DNA of 64,000 bases, taken from Georgenia daeguensis (GTDB lineage Bacteria > Actinomycetota > Actinomycetes > Actinomycetales > Actinomycetaceae). Below are positions 8,918 through 16,819 of this stretch, in pieces; the stretch's first letter is position 1; every line of letters begins with the position of its first letter. The translations under genes were made by a program, and so were the position numbers. The notes below the pieces were generated by a model, which saw nothing but the letters and a program-made list of their open reading frames with translations, did not search any database and was not told the DNA's origin. The DNA is taken from assembly GCF_039537705.1 (NCBI RefSeq), contig NZ_BAABBA010000003.1, forward strand, positions 267,155-331,154. Direction: 5' to 3'.

Positions 8918-10132
8918 TCACCCGACGCCAACCTGCTCCGTCTCCGCCGCGCGGCGGGGACTGGTGGCCCACCACTCCTTCACCGCCGCCCAGACGACTG
9001 CGGTGATGGGCACCGACAGCAGTGCACCGACGACGCCGGCGAGGATCGTGCCGGCGGTGAGGGCGAACAGGATCACCAGGGGGTGCAGCGAGAGGGTCCT
9101 GCCGATGACGACCGGGGCCAGGAAGTCGCCCTCGAGCTGGTTCACCGCGACGACCACGGCGACGACGATGAGCGCGGCCACGGGGCCGTTGGCCACGAGA
9201 GCGATCAGAGCCGCGAGCACGCCCGCGAGAGTCGCCCCGATGAGCGGGATGAACGCGCCCAGGAAGACGATCGTCACCAGCGGCAGCACCAGCGGCACCC
9301 CGATGATCAGCAGCGCGACGCCGATGACGACGGCGTCCACGGTCGCGACGATCGCCGTCCCGCGCACGTAACCGCCCAGCACGTCCACGGAGCGCCGGCC
9401 CATGCGCCAGGTGCGCTCCTGGGTCGGGCGGTCGAGCGGCCGGACGAGGAACGAGAAGATCTGCCGCCCGTCCTTGAGGAGGAAGAACAGGACGACGAGG
9501 CCCAGCAGCAGCCCGGCCACCACCTCGAACGCGGCGGTCGCGCCGGCGACCGCGCCGCCCTGGACCTGGTCGCTGGTGAGGAAGTCGATGACCGCCTGCC
9601 GGGCGGCGCTGATCTGCTCGTCGGTGATGCCGAGGGGCCCCTCGGTGAGGTATGCCTGGAGCTCGTCGAGCCCCTCGGTGGCGCCCTGGACGAGCTCGTC
9701 CGACTCGTCGCGGATCTCGCGGCCGACGAGCCACAGCACCACGCTGAGCCCGCCCACGCCCGCGATGAGGGTCGTCCAGGTCGCCAGGGCGTTGGGCCAG
9801 CCCTTGCGGCGGAGGAACCGGACGGCCGGGCTGAGCGCGGCAGCCAGGATGATCGCGATGAGCAGGGGGATGACGAGCAGCTTCAGCTGCCGGAGCGCCA
9901 GCACCGCGCAGGTGAGCACCGCGAGGATCAGCAGCACCTGCGCACTGCGGATCGCGGCCCGTCCCAGGCTGTCCGCCCACGGGCTGCGCCGCGCACGCGG
10001 CCGGCCGTCCGGCGGCACGGCCGCCGACGGCGGGAGCGCGGCTCCGGCGTCGTCCGGGCGTGCCACCCGCACCGGGCGGGCGCGGGGCGCGTCTCTGTCT
10101 CGGTCACCACCGATTCGCCATCGCATCTGCAC
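8918..10132 (-). CDS. AI-2E family transporter / permease (copy 1)
   Basis: A 404-aa polytopic membrane protein of the AI-2E (PF01594) family. It has about eight hydrophobic helices, starting with AQVLLILAVLTCAVLAL at residues ~65-80, and a long periplasmic-type loop in the middle. The C-terminal half has the typical motifs PLVTIVFLGAFIPLIGATL and HPLVILFALTAGTILAG. Family members export small molecules, peptides or ions; the name reflects one E. coli member. The first ~55 residues are polar and Arg-rich; ATG 10126 is an alternative start two codons in. It is convergent with the multicopper oxidase. A second member of the family is at 23879-25195. Confidence 0.85.
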   Translation of the reverse strand: MQMRWRIGGDRDRDAPRARPVRVARPDDAGAALPPSAAVPPDGRPRARRSPWADSLGRAAIRSAQVLLILAVLTCAVLALRQLKLLVIPLLIAIILAAALSPAVRFLRRKGWPNALATWTTLIAGVGGLSVVLWLVGREIRDESDELVQGATEGLDELQAYLTEGPLGITDEQISAARQAVIDFLTSDQVQGGAVAGATAAFEVVAGLLLGLVVLFFLLKDGRQIFSFLVRPLDRPTQERTWRMGRRSVDVLGGYVRGTAIVATVDAVVIGVALLIIGVPLVLPLVTIVFLGAFIPLIGATLAGVLAALIALVANGPVAALIVVAVVVAVNQLEGDFLAPVVIGRTLSLHPLVILFALTAGTILAGVVGALLSVPITAVVWAAVKEWWATSPRRAAETEQVGVG

Positions 10133-10202
10133 AAGATTGCATGCGTGCCGCGCACCGGCACGCGGTGCGCGGCCGAGGCGCGGGCGTGCTCGACGTACGG
10201 CA

Positions 10203-10231
10203 GGGCGCCGCGGCCCTGAGCCGCGGCGCCC
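10203..10231 (-). terminator. Strong hairpin terminator of the Nramp-like gene
   Basis: A perfect 12-bp GC stem (GGGCGCCGCGGC with GCCGCGGCGCCC) around a five-base loop lies eleven bases past the stop of the leftward Nramp-like gene. It has no T tract, as is common in actinobacteria. Confidence 0.7.
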
Positions 10232-10241
10232 CGGTGCTGCG

Positions 10242-11654
10242 TCAGCCGAGCAGGTCGACCAGCGAGATGGTGCCCACCGCGAAGATCGCGACGGCGGAGA
10301 TCACCAGCAGGACCATGAAGCCGGGGCCGTCCTTGACCCGCGGGTCCGTCTGCGTGCGGGACAGGTGCAGGGTGGCGACTGCGACGCCCATGAGGAACAG
10401 GGCGTTGAGGATGCCGGCGATGATGACCAGCGCAAGCGGGGAGTTGGCGAGGACGCCCAGCGTGCCCCAGGTGATGGGCAGGATGACCATGATCACGCGC
10501 ATCCACCTGTCGCGCACGGCCATGTCGGTCCAGTCAAAGGCACCGAAGACCGAGAGCGTGTTGGCGACCTGGCGGCCCAGGCTCGGGACGTTGGCGATGA
10601 TCGTCTTGAACAGCGCGACCCCGGCGCCGAGCAGGAACAGCGTGCCGCCCCACTGGCCGACCGCGGTGGAGAAGATGCCGGAGATGACCTCCATGACCTG
10701 CGTCCCCTCGGGCTGCAGGCCCTGGGGGTGCAGCACCGCGGCACCGAGCATGTAGAAGGCGGCGGTGGAGAGGGTGTACACGCCCCACGACACCCACGCG
10801 TCGACCTTCATGACCTTGATCCAGCCGCGCGCCCGGCCGACCCAGCTCTCCGAGCCGTCGTTCGGGCCGGTCCAGGCGGCGTAGCCCTTCTCGACCACCC
10901 AGTAGGTGTAGGCGGTGATCTCGCCGGCGCCGACGCCGGTCATGCCGAACATGGACAGCGCGACACCCATGGCGCCGGCAGCGACCTGGAAACGCAGCCC
11001 GTCCGCGAGGTCGGCGCCGCTCCAGGCGAACTCGGTGTACTGCACGAGGAACACGACGGCGACCGCGAACAGCGTGACGAGCATGACCATCCACGTGGAG
11101 ATGTTCTCGACCAGCTCGTAGCGGTTCGCGAGGTGGATGCCGATCGCGACGGCCACCAGGATCGCGACCCAGCTGCCGATCGAGACGATCGCGAAGGGAT
11201 CACCCCCGATCGGGAGCAGCATGGAGAACGCCAGTGCGGCACCGCTGATGACGCCGGCCTGGCCGATCAGGAACTGCAGGAACATGAACAGCACGAGCCA
11301 CGCCATCCAGCCGCGGCCCAGGAACTTCGGCGGCACGTCGGCGTAGCCGGTGATGGCCGGCTTGCCGGTGGAGATCGACCAGCGGGCCAGCTCCACCTGG
11401 ACCCACACCTTGACGAACGTGGAGACGAGGATGAGCCAGAACAGCATGAAGCCGACCTTGGCCCCGAGCGCGGTGGCGGTGAGCAGCTCGCCGGAGCCGA
11501 CGACCGCGGCACTGGTGATCATGCCCGGACCGAGGAACTTCAGACGCCCCTTGAGCGTCGTGGGCGGCTCCTGGACGTTGGCCGGATCCAGCACGTAAGG
11601 ATCCAGGCTCCTGTCCAGACTCGTCGTGCGTTCGGCGGACTGGGTGGTCATCAT
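10242..11654 (-). CDS. Nramp-like transporter with non-canonical metal-site motifs
   Basis: A 470-aa membrane protein of about eleven helices with the LeuT-type inverted repeat of the Nramp family (GPGMITSAA at the start of helix 1). The hallmark DPGN motif of helix 1 is replaced by VGSGE (residues ~52-56). The MPH motif of helix 6 is replaced by VGAGE within GMTGVGAGEITAY. The two replacements are symmetric, so the ion site has probably been rebuilt rather than lost. It may carry a divalent cation other than Mn/Fe, or not a transition metal at all. It is transcribed alone and ends at a strong hairpin. Annotation pipelines call such proteins Nramp family divalent metal transporters; the substrate is open. 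Confidence 0.8.
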   Translation of the reverse strand: MMTTQSAERTTSLDRSLDPYVLDPANVQEPPTTLKGRLKFLGPGMITSAAVVGSGELLTATALGAKVGFMLFWLILVSTFVKVWVQVELARWSISTGKPAITGYADVPPKFLGRGWMAWLVLFMFLQFLIGQAGVISGAALAFSMLLPIGGDPFAIVSIGSWVAILVAVAIGIHLANRYELVENISTWMVMLVTLFAVAVVFLVQYTEFAWSGADLADGLRFQVAAGAMGVALSMFGMTGVGAGEITAYTYWVVEKGYAAWTGPNDGSESWVGRARGWIKVMKVDAWVSWGVYTLSTAAFYMLGAAVLHPQGLQPEGTQVMEVISGIFSTAVGQWGGTLFLLGAGVALFKTIIANVPSLGRQVANTLSVFGAFDWTDMAVRDRWMRVIMVILPITWGTLGVLANSPLALVIIAGILNALFLMGVAVATLHLSRTQTDPRVKDGPGFMVLLVISAVAIFAVGTISLVDLLG

Positions 11655-11917
11655 CGGCCTCTCGGTTGTCGCCCCGCGATGGGAGCGTCTCGGCTAGCAG
11701 TGCCGCTCACCAGCCGCGGGCGGCGGAGCCCCGGGGGAACGGCTCGGCGAGGATAGGCAGTGATGCGGACCACCCGACGAACCGTTGCCGCTTGTTGCCG
11801 TCCGCCCTCGACCGGAAATGGGTCCCACGGAGGCGGACTTTCGTCCCGGGCGGGGCCGGTACATATCGGACACCCTTCTGGTGACAGTCACGCACCGCCC
11901 GACGAAGGGTTTTTCCG

Positions 11918-12727
11918 ATGAGCACCACCAGCGCCCGGCCTCCCCGCACCAGGGAACGCGACGCCGCCCGCGAGAAGGCCCTGGCCCTGCGCGCCGAGCA
12001 CGAGCGGCAGGCCCGACGAAACCGTCGCCTCCTCGTCGGCGGCGTGGTCGCGTTCATCGTGGTGGTCGCCGTCGTGGTGACCGCGATCGTCGTCCAGGGC
12101 AGCAAGAGCCTGCTCGCGAGCGTCGCCGAGCTCCCGGCGCACGTCACCGAGGAGGGCGCCGTGACGATCGGCGCCGACCTCGTCGCGGGCGGGACGAACG
12201 CCGGCGCGCCGGTCATCGACGTCTACTACGACTACACCTGCAGCTACTGCGGGCAGTTCGAGGAGGTCAACGCCGACGACCTCGAGGAGGCCGCCCGGGC
12301 CGGTGACGTGACGCTGGCGCTGCACCCGGTGTCGATCCTCGACCGGTCCGGTGACTTCTCGGCGTTCTCGGGCCGGGCCGCGGAGGCCGCCGTGGTGGTC
12401 GCCGACGGCGCGCCCGAGGCGTTCCTGGACTTCCATGATGCGATGTTCGCCCTGTGGGGCGACGCCGTGGCGGCCGGCGCCGTCGAGGGCGGGCAGGGTG
12501 CGGGCGAGCCGACGGACGACGACATCGCCGCCGCGGCGCTCGCCGCGGGCGTCCCCCAGGACGTGGTCGACCGTTTCGCCGAGGACCGGTACACCGAGTG
12601 GGTCGACGCGAACACGGCCCAGTTCGCCCGGGACGGCTACACCGGGACCCCGACCGTGCTGGTCGACGGCGAGCCGTTCCAGGGCTGGCAGGAGCCGGGC
12701 GCCGTGCTGACCGCCGCGCAGGGCTAG
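11918..12727 (+). CDS. Membrane-anchored DsbA-like thioredoxin-fold protein
   Basis: A 269-aa protein with a basic cytoplasmic N terminus, one transmembrane helix at about residues 38-59 and an extracytoplasmic thioredoxin/DsbA domain. The active site is CSYC (Cys108 and Cys111), and TGTPTVLVDG near the C terminus supplies the cis-proline. It should catalyse thiol-disulfide exchange on exported proteins, like mycobacterial DsbA-like anchored oxidoreductases. The multicopper oxidase 3 kb away is a conceivable exported neighbour, but no operon links them. A hairpin terminator follows at 12766-12798. Confidence 0.88.
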   Translation: MSTTSARPPRTRERDAAREKALALRAEHERQARRNRRLLVGGVVAFIVVVAVVVTAIVVQGSKSLLASVAELPAHVTEEGAVTIGADLVAGGTNAGAPVIDVYYDYTCSYCGQFEEVNADDLEEAARAGDVTLALHPVSILDRSGDFSAFSGRAAEAAVVVADGAPEAFLDFHDAMFALWGDAVAAGAVEGGQGAGEPTDDDIAAAALAAGVPQDVVDRFAEDRYTEWVDANTAQFARDGYTGTPTVLVDGEPFQGWQEPGAVLTAAQG

Positions 12728-12765
12728 CGGCTCGGGGCCGGCAGGCAGGGACACCGGTCGGATCG

Positions 12766-12798
12766 CGGACCCGGCGGACCTCGTGTCCGTCGGGTCCG
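12766..12798 (+). terminator. Hairpin terminator of the DsbA-like gene
   Basis: A stem of about 14 bp (CGGACCCG pairing with CGGGTCCG, extended by CGGAC with GTCCG) around a five-base loop starts 38 bases after the stop codon. Confidence 0.6.
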
Positions 12799-12867
12799 CT
12801 ATGTTCGCGGTCACACCTGCAGTCCGTCTCGCCGCCGCGCCCCGCGCGCCGACCCGCTGGAGCAACG

Positions 12868-13638
12868 ATGCCCGTGCTGACCGACCTCGTCGCCGCCCTG
12901 TCCTCCGGCTCCGTCCGGGTGGTGGACCTGACGGCGCCGCTCGCCGACACCACGCCCGTGCTGGAGCTTCCCGAGAACTTCGGCCAGACCGCCCGGTTCC
13001 AGCTCGAGGAGATCAGCCGGTACGACGACCGTGGGCCTGCCTGGTACTGGAACAACTTCCGCACCGGCGAGCACACCGGCACCCACTTCGACGCGCCCAT
13101 CCACTGGGTGACCGGCCAGGGGAAGGACCCCATCGACACCGTCCCGCCGCGCGCCTTCGTCGCCCCCGCCGTGGTTCTGGACGTCACCGCCCGCGTCGCC
13201 GAGGACCCTGGGTTCCTCATCGAGGTGGCCGACGTCGAGGCGTTCGTCGCCGAGCACGGCCCGCTGCCCGAGGGCGGCTGGCTGCTGTGCCGCACCGGCT
13301 GGTCCGCCCGCGTGACGCAGGAGGAGATGATCAACAGCACCGAGACCGGTCCCACGAGCCCGGGCCTGTCGGCGGAGTGTGCGCGGTGGGTGGCGGAGGA
13401 CTCCCCGCTGCAGGGCATCGGCGTGGAGACGGTCGGCACCGACGCCGGTGCGGCCCACTCCTTCGACCCCGCCTTCCCGTGCCACGCCTTCCTGCTCGGC
13501 GCCGGCAAGTACGGCCTCGCGCAGCTGCAGAACCTCGATCAGCTCCCGCCCACCGGCGCGGTCGTCGTCGCGCCGCCTCTGAAGATCGTGGGCGGGTCCG
13601 GCTCGCCCGTCCGGGTGATCGCGCTGGTCGAGGACTGA
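12868..13638 (+). CDS. Cyclase family / kynurenine formamidase-like hydrolase
   Basis: A 256-aa metal-dependent hydrolase of the cyclase family (PF04199). The signature HTGTHFDAP at residues ~69-77 provides the zinc/manganese ligands, and IGVETVGTDAG follows in the second half. The ATG at 12868 is chosen because GGAG lies seven bases upstream and the conserved domain begins immediately; the frame is open further upstream but is not gene-like. Family members open amide or lactone rings (formylkynurenine, isatin, cyclic imides). The next gene, a ThDP enzyme, starts one base after the stop, so the two are co-translated and probably act in one pathway. Confidence 0.88.
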   Translation: MPVLTDLVAALSSGSVRVVDLTAPLADTTPVLELPENFGQTARFQLEEISRYDDRGPAWYWNNFRTGEHTGTHFDAPIHWVTGQGKDPIDTVPPRAFVAPAVVLDVTARVAEDPGFLIEVADVEAFVAEHGPLPEGGWLLCRTGWSARVTQEEMINSTETGPTSPGLSAECARWVAEDSPLQGIGVETVGTDAGAAHSFDPAFPCHAFLLGAGKYGLAQLQNLDQLPPTGAVVVAPPLKIVGGSGSPVRVIALVED

Positions 13639-13639
13639 G

Positions 13640-15301
13640 GTGCGGGTCAGCGAGGCGGTCGGGCGGGCCCTGGTCGACGTCGGCGTCGACCACGTCTTCG
13701 GCGTCGTCGGCTCCGGCAACTTCCACCTCACCAACGCAATGGTCGCGGCGGGTGCCCGGTTCGTCGCCGCACGCCACGAGGGCGGCGCCGCCACCATGGC
13801 TGACGCGTTCGCCCGCACCGCCGGCCGCCCCGCAGCCCTGAGCGTCCACCAGGGCTGCGGCCTGACGAACGCGATGACCGGCATCGCGGAGGCCGCGAAG
13901 AGCCGCACCCCGTTGGTGGTGCTGGCCCCCGAGGCCACCTCGCCCACCTCGAACTTCGCCGTCGACCAGGACGCCCTGGCCCGCGCCGTCGGCGCCGTCC
14001 CGCTCCGCCTCACCGACGCGGCCTCCGCCGCCGCCGAGACGGCCCGTGCCGTGGCCACGGCCCTGCACGGGCGGCGCACCGTGGTGCTCAACCTGCCGCT
14101 GGACCTCCTCGGCGCCGTCGCCCCGGAGCACGCCCCCGCCCGCCTCCCCGCCGCCCCGCCGCCCGTGGCCCCGGCGGCGGAGCAGCTCGGCCGGCTCGCC
14201 TCGCTCCTGCGCGGGGCCGAGCGCCCGGTCTTCGTGGCCGGCCGCGGCGCCCGCACGCCGTCCGCGCGCGACGCTCTCGCCGCCCTGGCGGAGAGGTGCG
14301 GGGCGCTGCTGGCGACCTCCGCCGTCGCCAAGGGCCTCTTCCACGCCGAGCCGTACTCCCTCGACGTCGCCGGGGGCTTCTCCTCGCCGCTCGCCGCGGA
14401 CCTGATCCGCGGCGCCGACCTCGTGGTCGGCTGGGGCTGTGCGCTGAACATGTGGACCATGCGCCACGGCGCGCTGATCGGGCCGGGCGCCGCCGTCGTC
14501 CAGGTCGACGACACCGCAGAGGCGCTCGGCGCACACCGCGAGCTGACTCTCGGGGTTCTCGGTGACGTCGCCGCCACCGCGACCGCGGTGCTGGCCGAGC
14601 TCGGTGCCGCCCCGGGTGGCGAGGCGGCCCGCGGCTACCGCACCGCGGCCGTGCGTGAGGCGCTGCGCGACCGGCTGCGCTGGCGGACGGTGCCCTACGA
14701 GGACCGCGGCGGTGATGACGCGGCGGGGGAGCGGCGCATCGACCCGCGCACCCTCACCTCGGCGTTGGACGATCTGCTGCCGGCCGAACGGGTGGTCGCC
14801 GTCGACTCGGGCAACTTCATGGGCTACCCGAGCATGTACCTCTCGGTCCCGGACGAGCAGGGCTTCTGCTTCACCCAGGCGTTCCAGTCGATCGGGCTCG
14901 GGCTGGCCTCGGCGGTGGGCGCGGCGCTGGCCCGGCCGGACCGGCTGCCGGTCGCGGCGCTCGGCGACGGCGGCGCCCTCATGGGCGCGGCCGAGCTGGA
15001 CACGGTGCGCCGGCTCGGGCTGCCCATGGTGGTGCTGGTGTACAACGACGACGCCTACGGCGCCGAGGTCCACCACTTCGGGCCGGACGGCGACGACCTC
15101 GGCATCGTCACCTTCCCGCCGACGGACATCGCCGCGGTCGGTCGCGGGTACGGGTTCACCGCCGTGACCGTCCGCGGCCCGGAGGATCTCGCCGGTGTCG
15201 AGGCCTGGCTGGCCGGCCCGCGCGAGGCCCCGCTGCTCGTCGACGCCAAGGTGCGCGCCGACGAGCCGGCGTGGTGGCTGGCGGAGGCGTTCGGCCACTG
15301 A
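13640..15301 (+). CDS. Thiamine diphosphate-dependent enzyme (acetolactate synthase-like)
   Basis: A 553-aa ThDP enzyme with the three-domain layout of the acetolactate synthase/benzoylformate decarboxylase family. The cofactor-activating Glu is in ARHEGGAAT (Glu ~47). The ThDP/Mg motif is GDGGALMGAAE (about residue 440) followed by VYNDDAYG. The start is GTG, one base after the upstream stop. Relatives ligate or decarboxylate 2-oxo acids, or hydrolyse C-C bonds. Pairing with a cyclase-type hydrolase suggests breakdown of a cyclic compound to a 2-oxo acid and then C-C chemistry. This is inference, and the substrate is not determined. Confidence 0.87.
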   Translation: MRVSEAVGRALVDVGVDHVFGVVGSGNFHLTNAMVAAGARFVAARHEGGAATMADAFARTAGRPAALSVHQGCGLTNAMTGIAEAAKSRTPLVVLAPEATSPTSNFAVDQDALARAVGAVPLRLTDAASAAAETARAVATALHGRRTVVLNLPLDLLGAVAPEHAPARLPAAPPPVAPAAEQLGRLASLLRGAERPVFVAGRGARTPSARDALAALAERCGALLATSAVAKGLFHAEPYSLDVAGGFSSPLAADLIRGADLVVGWGCALNMWTMRHGALIGPGAAVVQVDDTAEALGAHRELTLGVLGDVAATATAVLAELGAAPGGEAARGYRTAAVREALRDRLRWRTVPYEDRGGDDAAGERRIDPRTLTSALDDLLPAERVVAVDSGNFMGYPSMYLSVPDEQGFCFTQAFQSIGLGLASAVGAALARPDRLPVAALGDGGALMGAAELDTVRRLGLPMVVLVYNDDAYGAEVHHFGPDGDDLGIVTFPPTDIAAVGRGYGFTAVTVRGPEDLAGVEAWLAGPREAPLLVDAKVRADEPAWWLAEAFGH

Positions 15302-15332
15302 GCGGGCGGGCTACCGGGCCTTCTCGTCGCGG

Positions 15333-16013
15333 TCAGATCTCGGGGCCGTTCACCGTGGGCGGGCACGCCGCGAGCATGTCCTCCGCGCGGTCGAAGAAGG
15401 CGACCTCCGGGTACGCCGCCCTGATCCTCGCTACGTCGACCGGGGCCTCCTCGGCCGAGGTGGCGCCGCTGAAAGGCTCCCGGCCGGAGGGCTCGCGGGG
15501 AGCGCGCCGGCCGGTCGCCGTCGGGACGTCAGGATCTCGGGACCCACCCGCGTCCCAGCCCGGGCCCGAGATGTTGCCCGGGCGGGGGCGCGCGTCCGCC
15601 CCGGGACCCGAGGCCGTGCCCGGCACGAGGAGCGCCAGGATCCGGGCCCTCTCCGCGCGGAACCCCGCCGTGCCGAGGACCACCCGGCCATACCCCTCGA
15701 CGACCCCGGAGATCCGGCGCGACGTCGAGTACGGGTCCTCGCGGTAGTACGCGTAGAAGCCGCAGGTGCACCCCTGGAGGCCGTGCCCGGCGCCGATCTC
15801 CCGCTCGGACGCGGCCCGCACCGTGATCCGGCCGTCAGGGAGCCGGACGACGACGCCGCCGTCGTGGAGGCACGACGCGCGGTTCTCGCCCGGGTGCCAG
15901 ACCTGGCTGTAGTACAGCCCGGTGAGCCGGCCGTCGGCGGTCACGCCGAAGGACCGCCGCCCCCGGACCGAGCCCAGCACGAGGGCGGGCCCCCCGAACT
16001 CCTCGGGCGCCAT
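15333..16013 (-). CDS. Conserved hypothetical protein with CTCGFYAYY motif
   Basis: A 226-aa protein of unknown function. The recognisable core is GLQGCTCGFYAYY (residues ~80-92), preceded by a domain with LYYSQVWHPGEN and followed by ISGVVEGYGRVVLG. Residues ~130-185 are a Pro/Gly/Arg-rich, low-complexity linker. The C terminus resumes a folded segment (VARIRAAYPEVAFFDR). Similar CTCGFYAYY proteins occur in other actinobacteria without assigned role. It starts two bases after the stop of a 40-aa acidic protein, so the two are translationally coupled. Confidence 0.7.
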   Translation of the reverse strand: MAPEEFGGPALVLGSVRGRRSFGVTADGRLTGLYYSQVWHPGENRASCLHDGGVVVRLPDGRITVRAASEREIGAGHGLQGCTCGFYAYYREDPYSTSRRISGVVEGYGRVVLGTAGFRAERARILALLVPGTASGPGADARPRPGNISGPGWDAGGSRDPDVPTATGRRAPREPSGREPFSGATSAEEAPVDVARIRAAYPEVAFFDRAEDMLAACPPTVNGPEI

Positions 16014-16015
16014 CG

Positions 16016-16138
16016 TCAGGCCGGGACCTCGTCGGGCGCCGGCAGGGTCTCCGGGACCGGGACCTCCTTGGGGAGGGGCTCGAGCTCGATCTCCTCCTCC
16101 TCCTCGCCGATGTCACCGAGGCGTGGGTTCTCAGCCAT
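16016..16138 (-). CDS. 40-aa acidic, proline-rich small protein
   Basis: A 40-residue protein with a run of five glutamates at about residues 12-16 and a tail of Pro-Glu/Pro-Val repeats. It has a strong GGAGGAGAG ribosome site seven bases before the ATG and ends two bases before the start of the CTCGFYAYY protein. The strong ribosome site, acidic composition and tight spacing argue that it is real although short. No function is recognised. It could be a chaperone-like partner or a translation-coupling leader for the downstream gene. Confidence 0.65.
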   Translation of the reverse strand: MAENPRLGDIGEEEEEIELEPLPKEVPVPETLPAPDEVPA

Positions 16139-16348
16139 GTCCGCTCTCCTCCCGTGTCCGCCCGGCAGCGTCGCTGCGCCGGGCCCGGCCTCGAGCAGCC
16201 GCGGCGGCGGCGGCGCGAGACGCGTGGTGCGCCGATCATGTTGCCGATCCCTCACTTTGACAACCCCTGGGCGCCGGCGCGACGGCGGACGCGCGCGAGA
16301 CCGCCGGTCGCGAGAGGGTTGGTGGGGGCCCGGCACAGAGGGAGAGCC

Positions 16349-16774
16349 ATGGACGACCCGTACGACCTCCAGCGCTTCGTCACCGCCCAGGACGACGGCG
16401 GAACCTACGACCGCGCGCTCACGGAGCTGCGCCGGGGCCGGAAGACGAGCCACTGGATGTGGTTCGTCCTGCCGCAGATCGCCGGCCTCGGGAACAGTCC
16501 GATGGCCCGGGCCTACGCCGTCTCCTCCCTGGACGAGGCACGCGCCTACCTGGGCCACCCGGTGCTCGGCCCGCGGCTGCGCGAGTGCGCCGAGGTGGTC
16601 GCCGCGTCCGGCGCGGCCAGCGCCGGGGAGCTCCTCGGTGGCGTCGACGCCGTGAAGCTGCGCTCGTCGATGACGCTGTTCGCCCGGGCCGACCCCGGCG
16701 AGCCGGCCTTCCGGCGCGTCCTCGAGCGCTACTACGACGGCCTCGAGGACGAACGGACGCTCGAGCTGCTGTGA
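16349..16774 (+). CDS. DUF1810 family protein
   Basis: A 141-aa protein of the DUF1810 family. Typical residues are the N-terminal DPYDLQRFVTAQ, the RRGRKTSHWMWFVLPQ segment and the VDAVKLRSSMTLF region. The family is widespread, small and cytoplasmic, with no established activity. The start at 16349 follows GGGAGAGCC. It is divergent from the 40-aa protein gene and lies 45 bp before rlmC. Confidence 0.85.
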   Translation: MDDPYDLQRFVTAQDDGGTYDRALTELRRGRKTSHWMWFVLPQIAGLGNSPMARAYAVSSLDEARAYLGHPVLGPRLRECAEVVAASGAASAGELLGGVDAVKLRSSMTLFARADPGEPAFRRVLERYYDGLEDERTLELL

Positions 16775-16819
16775 GCCGGCGGGGGAGTGCCGGGCCCGGC
16801 GCCTAGACTTCGAGGCGTT

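Noticed and set aside
10203..10231. Hairpin considered as an operator of the AI-2E permease gene
   Set aside because: It is closest to the Nramp stop and has terminator geometry (12 bp, 5-base loop); the permease starts 71 bases away on the same strand with its own leader.
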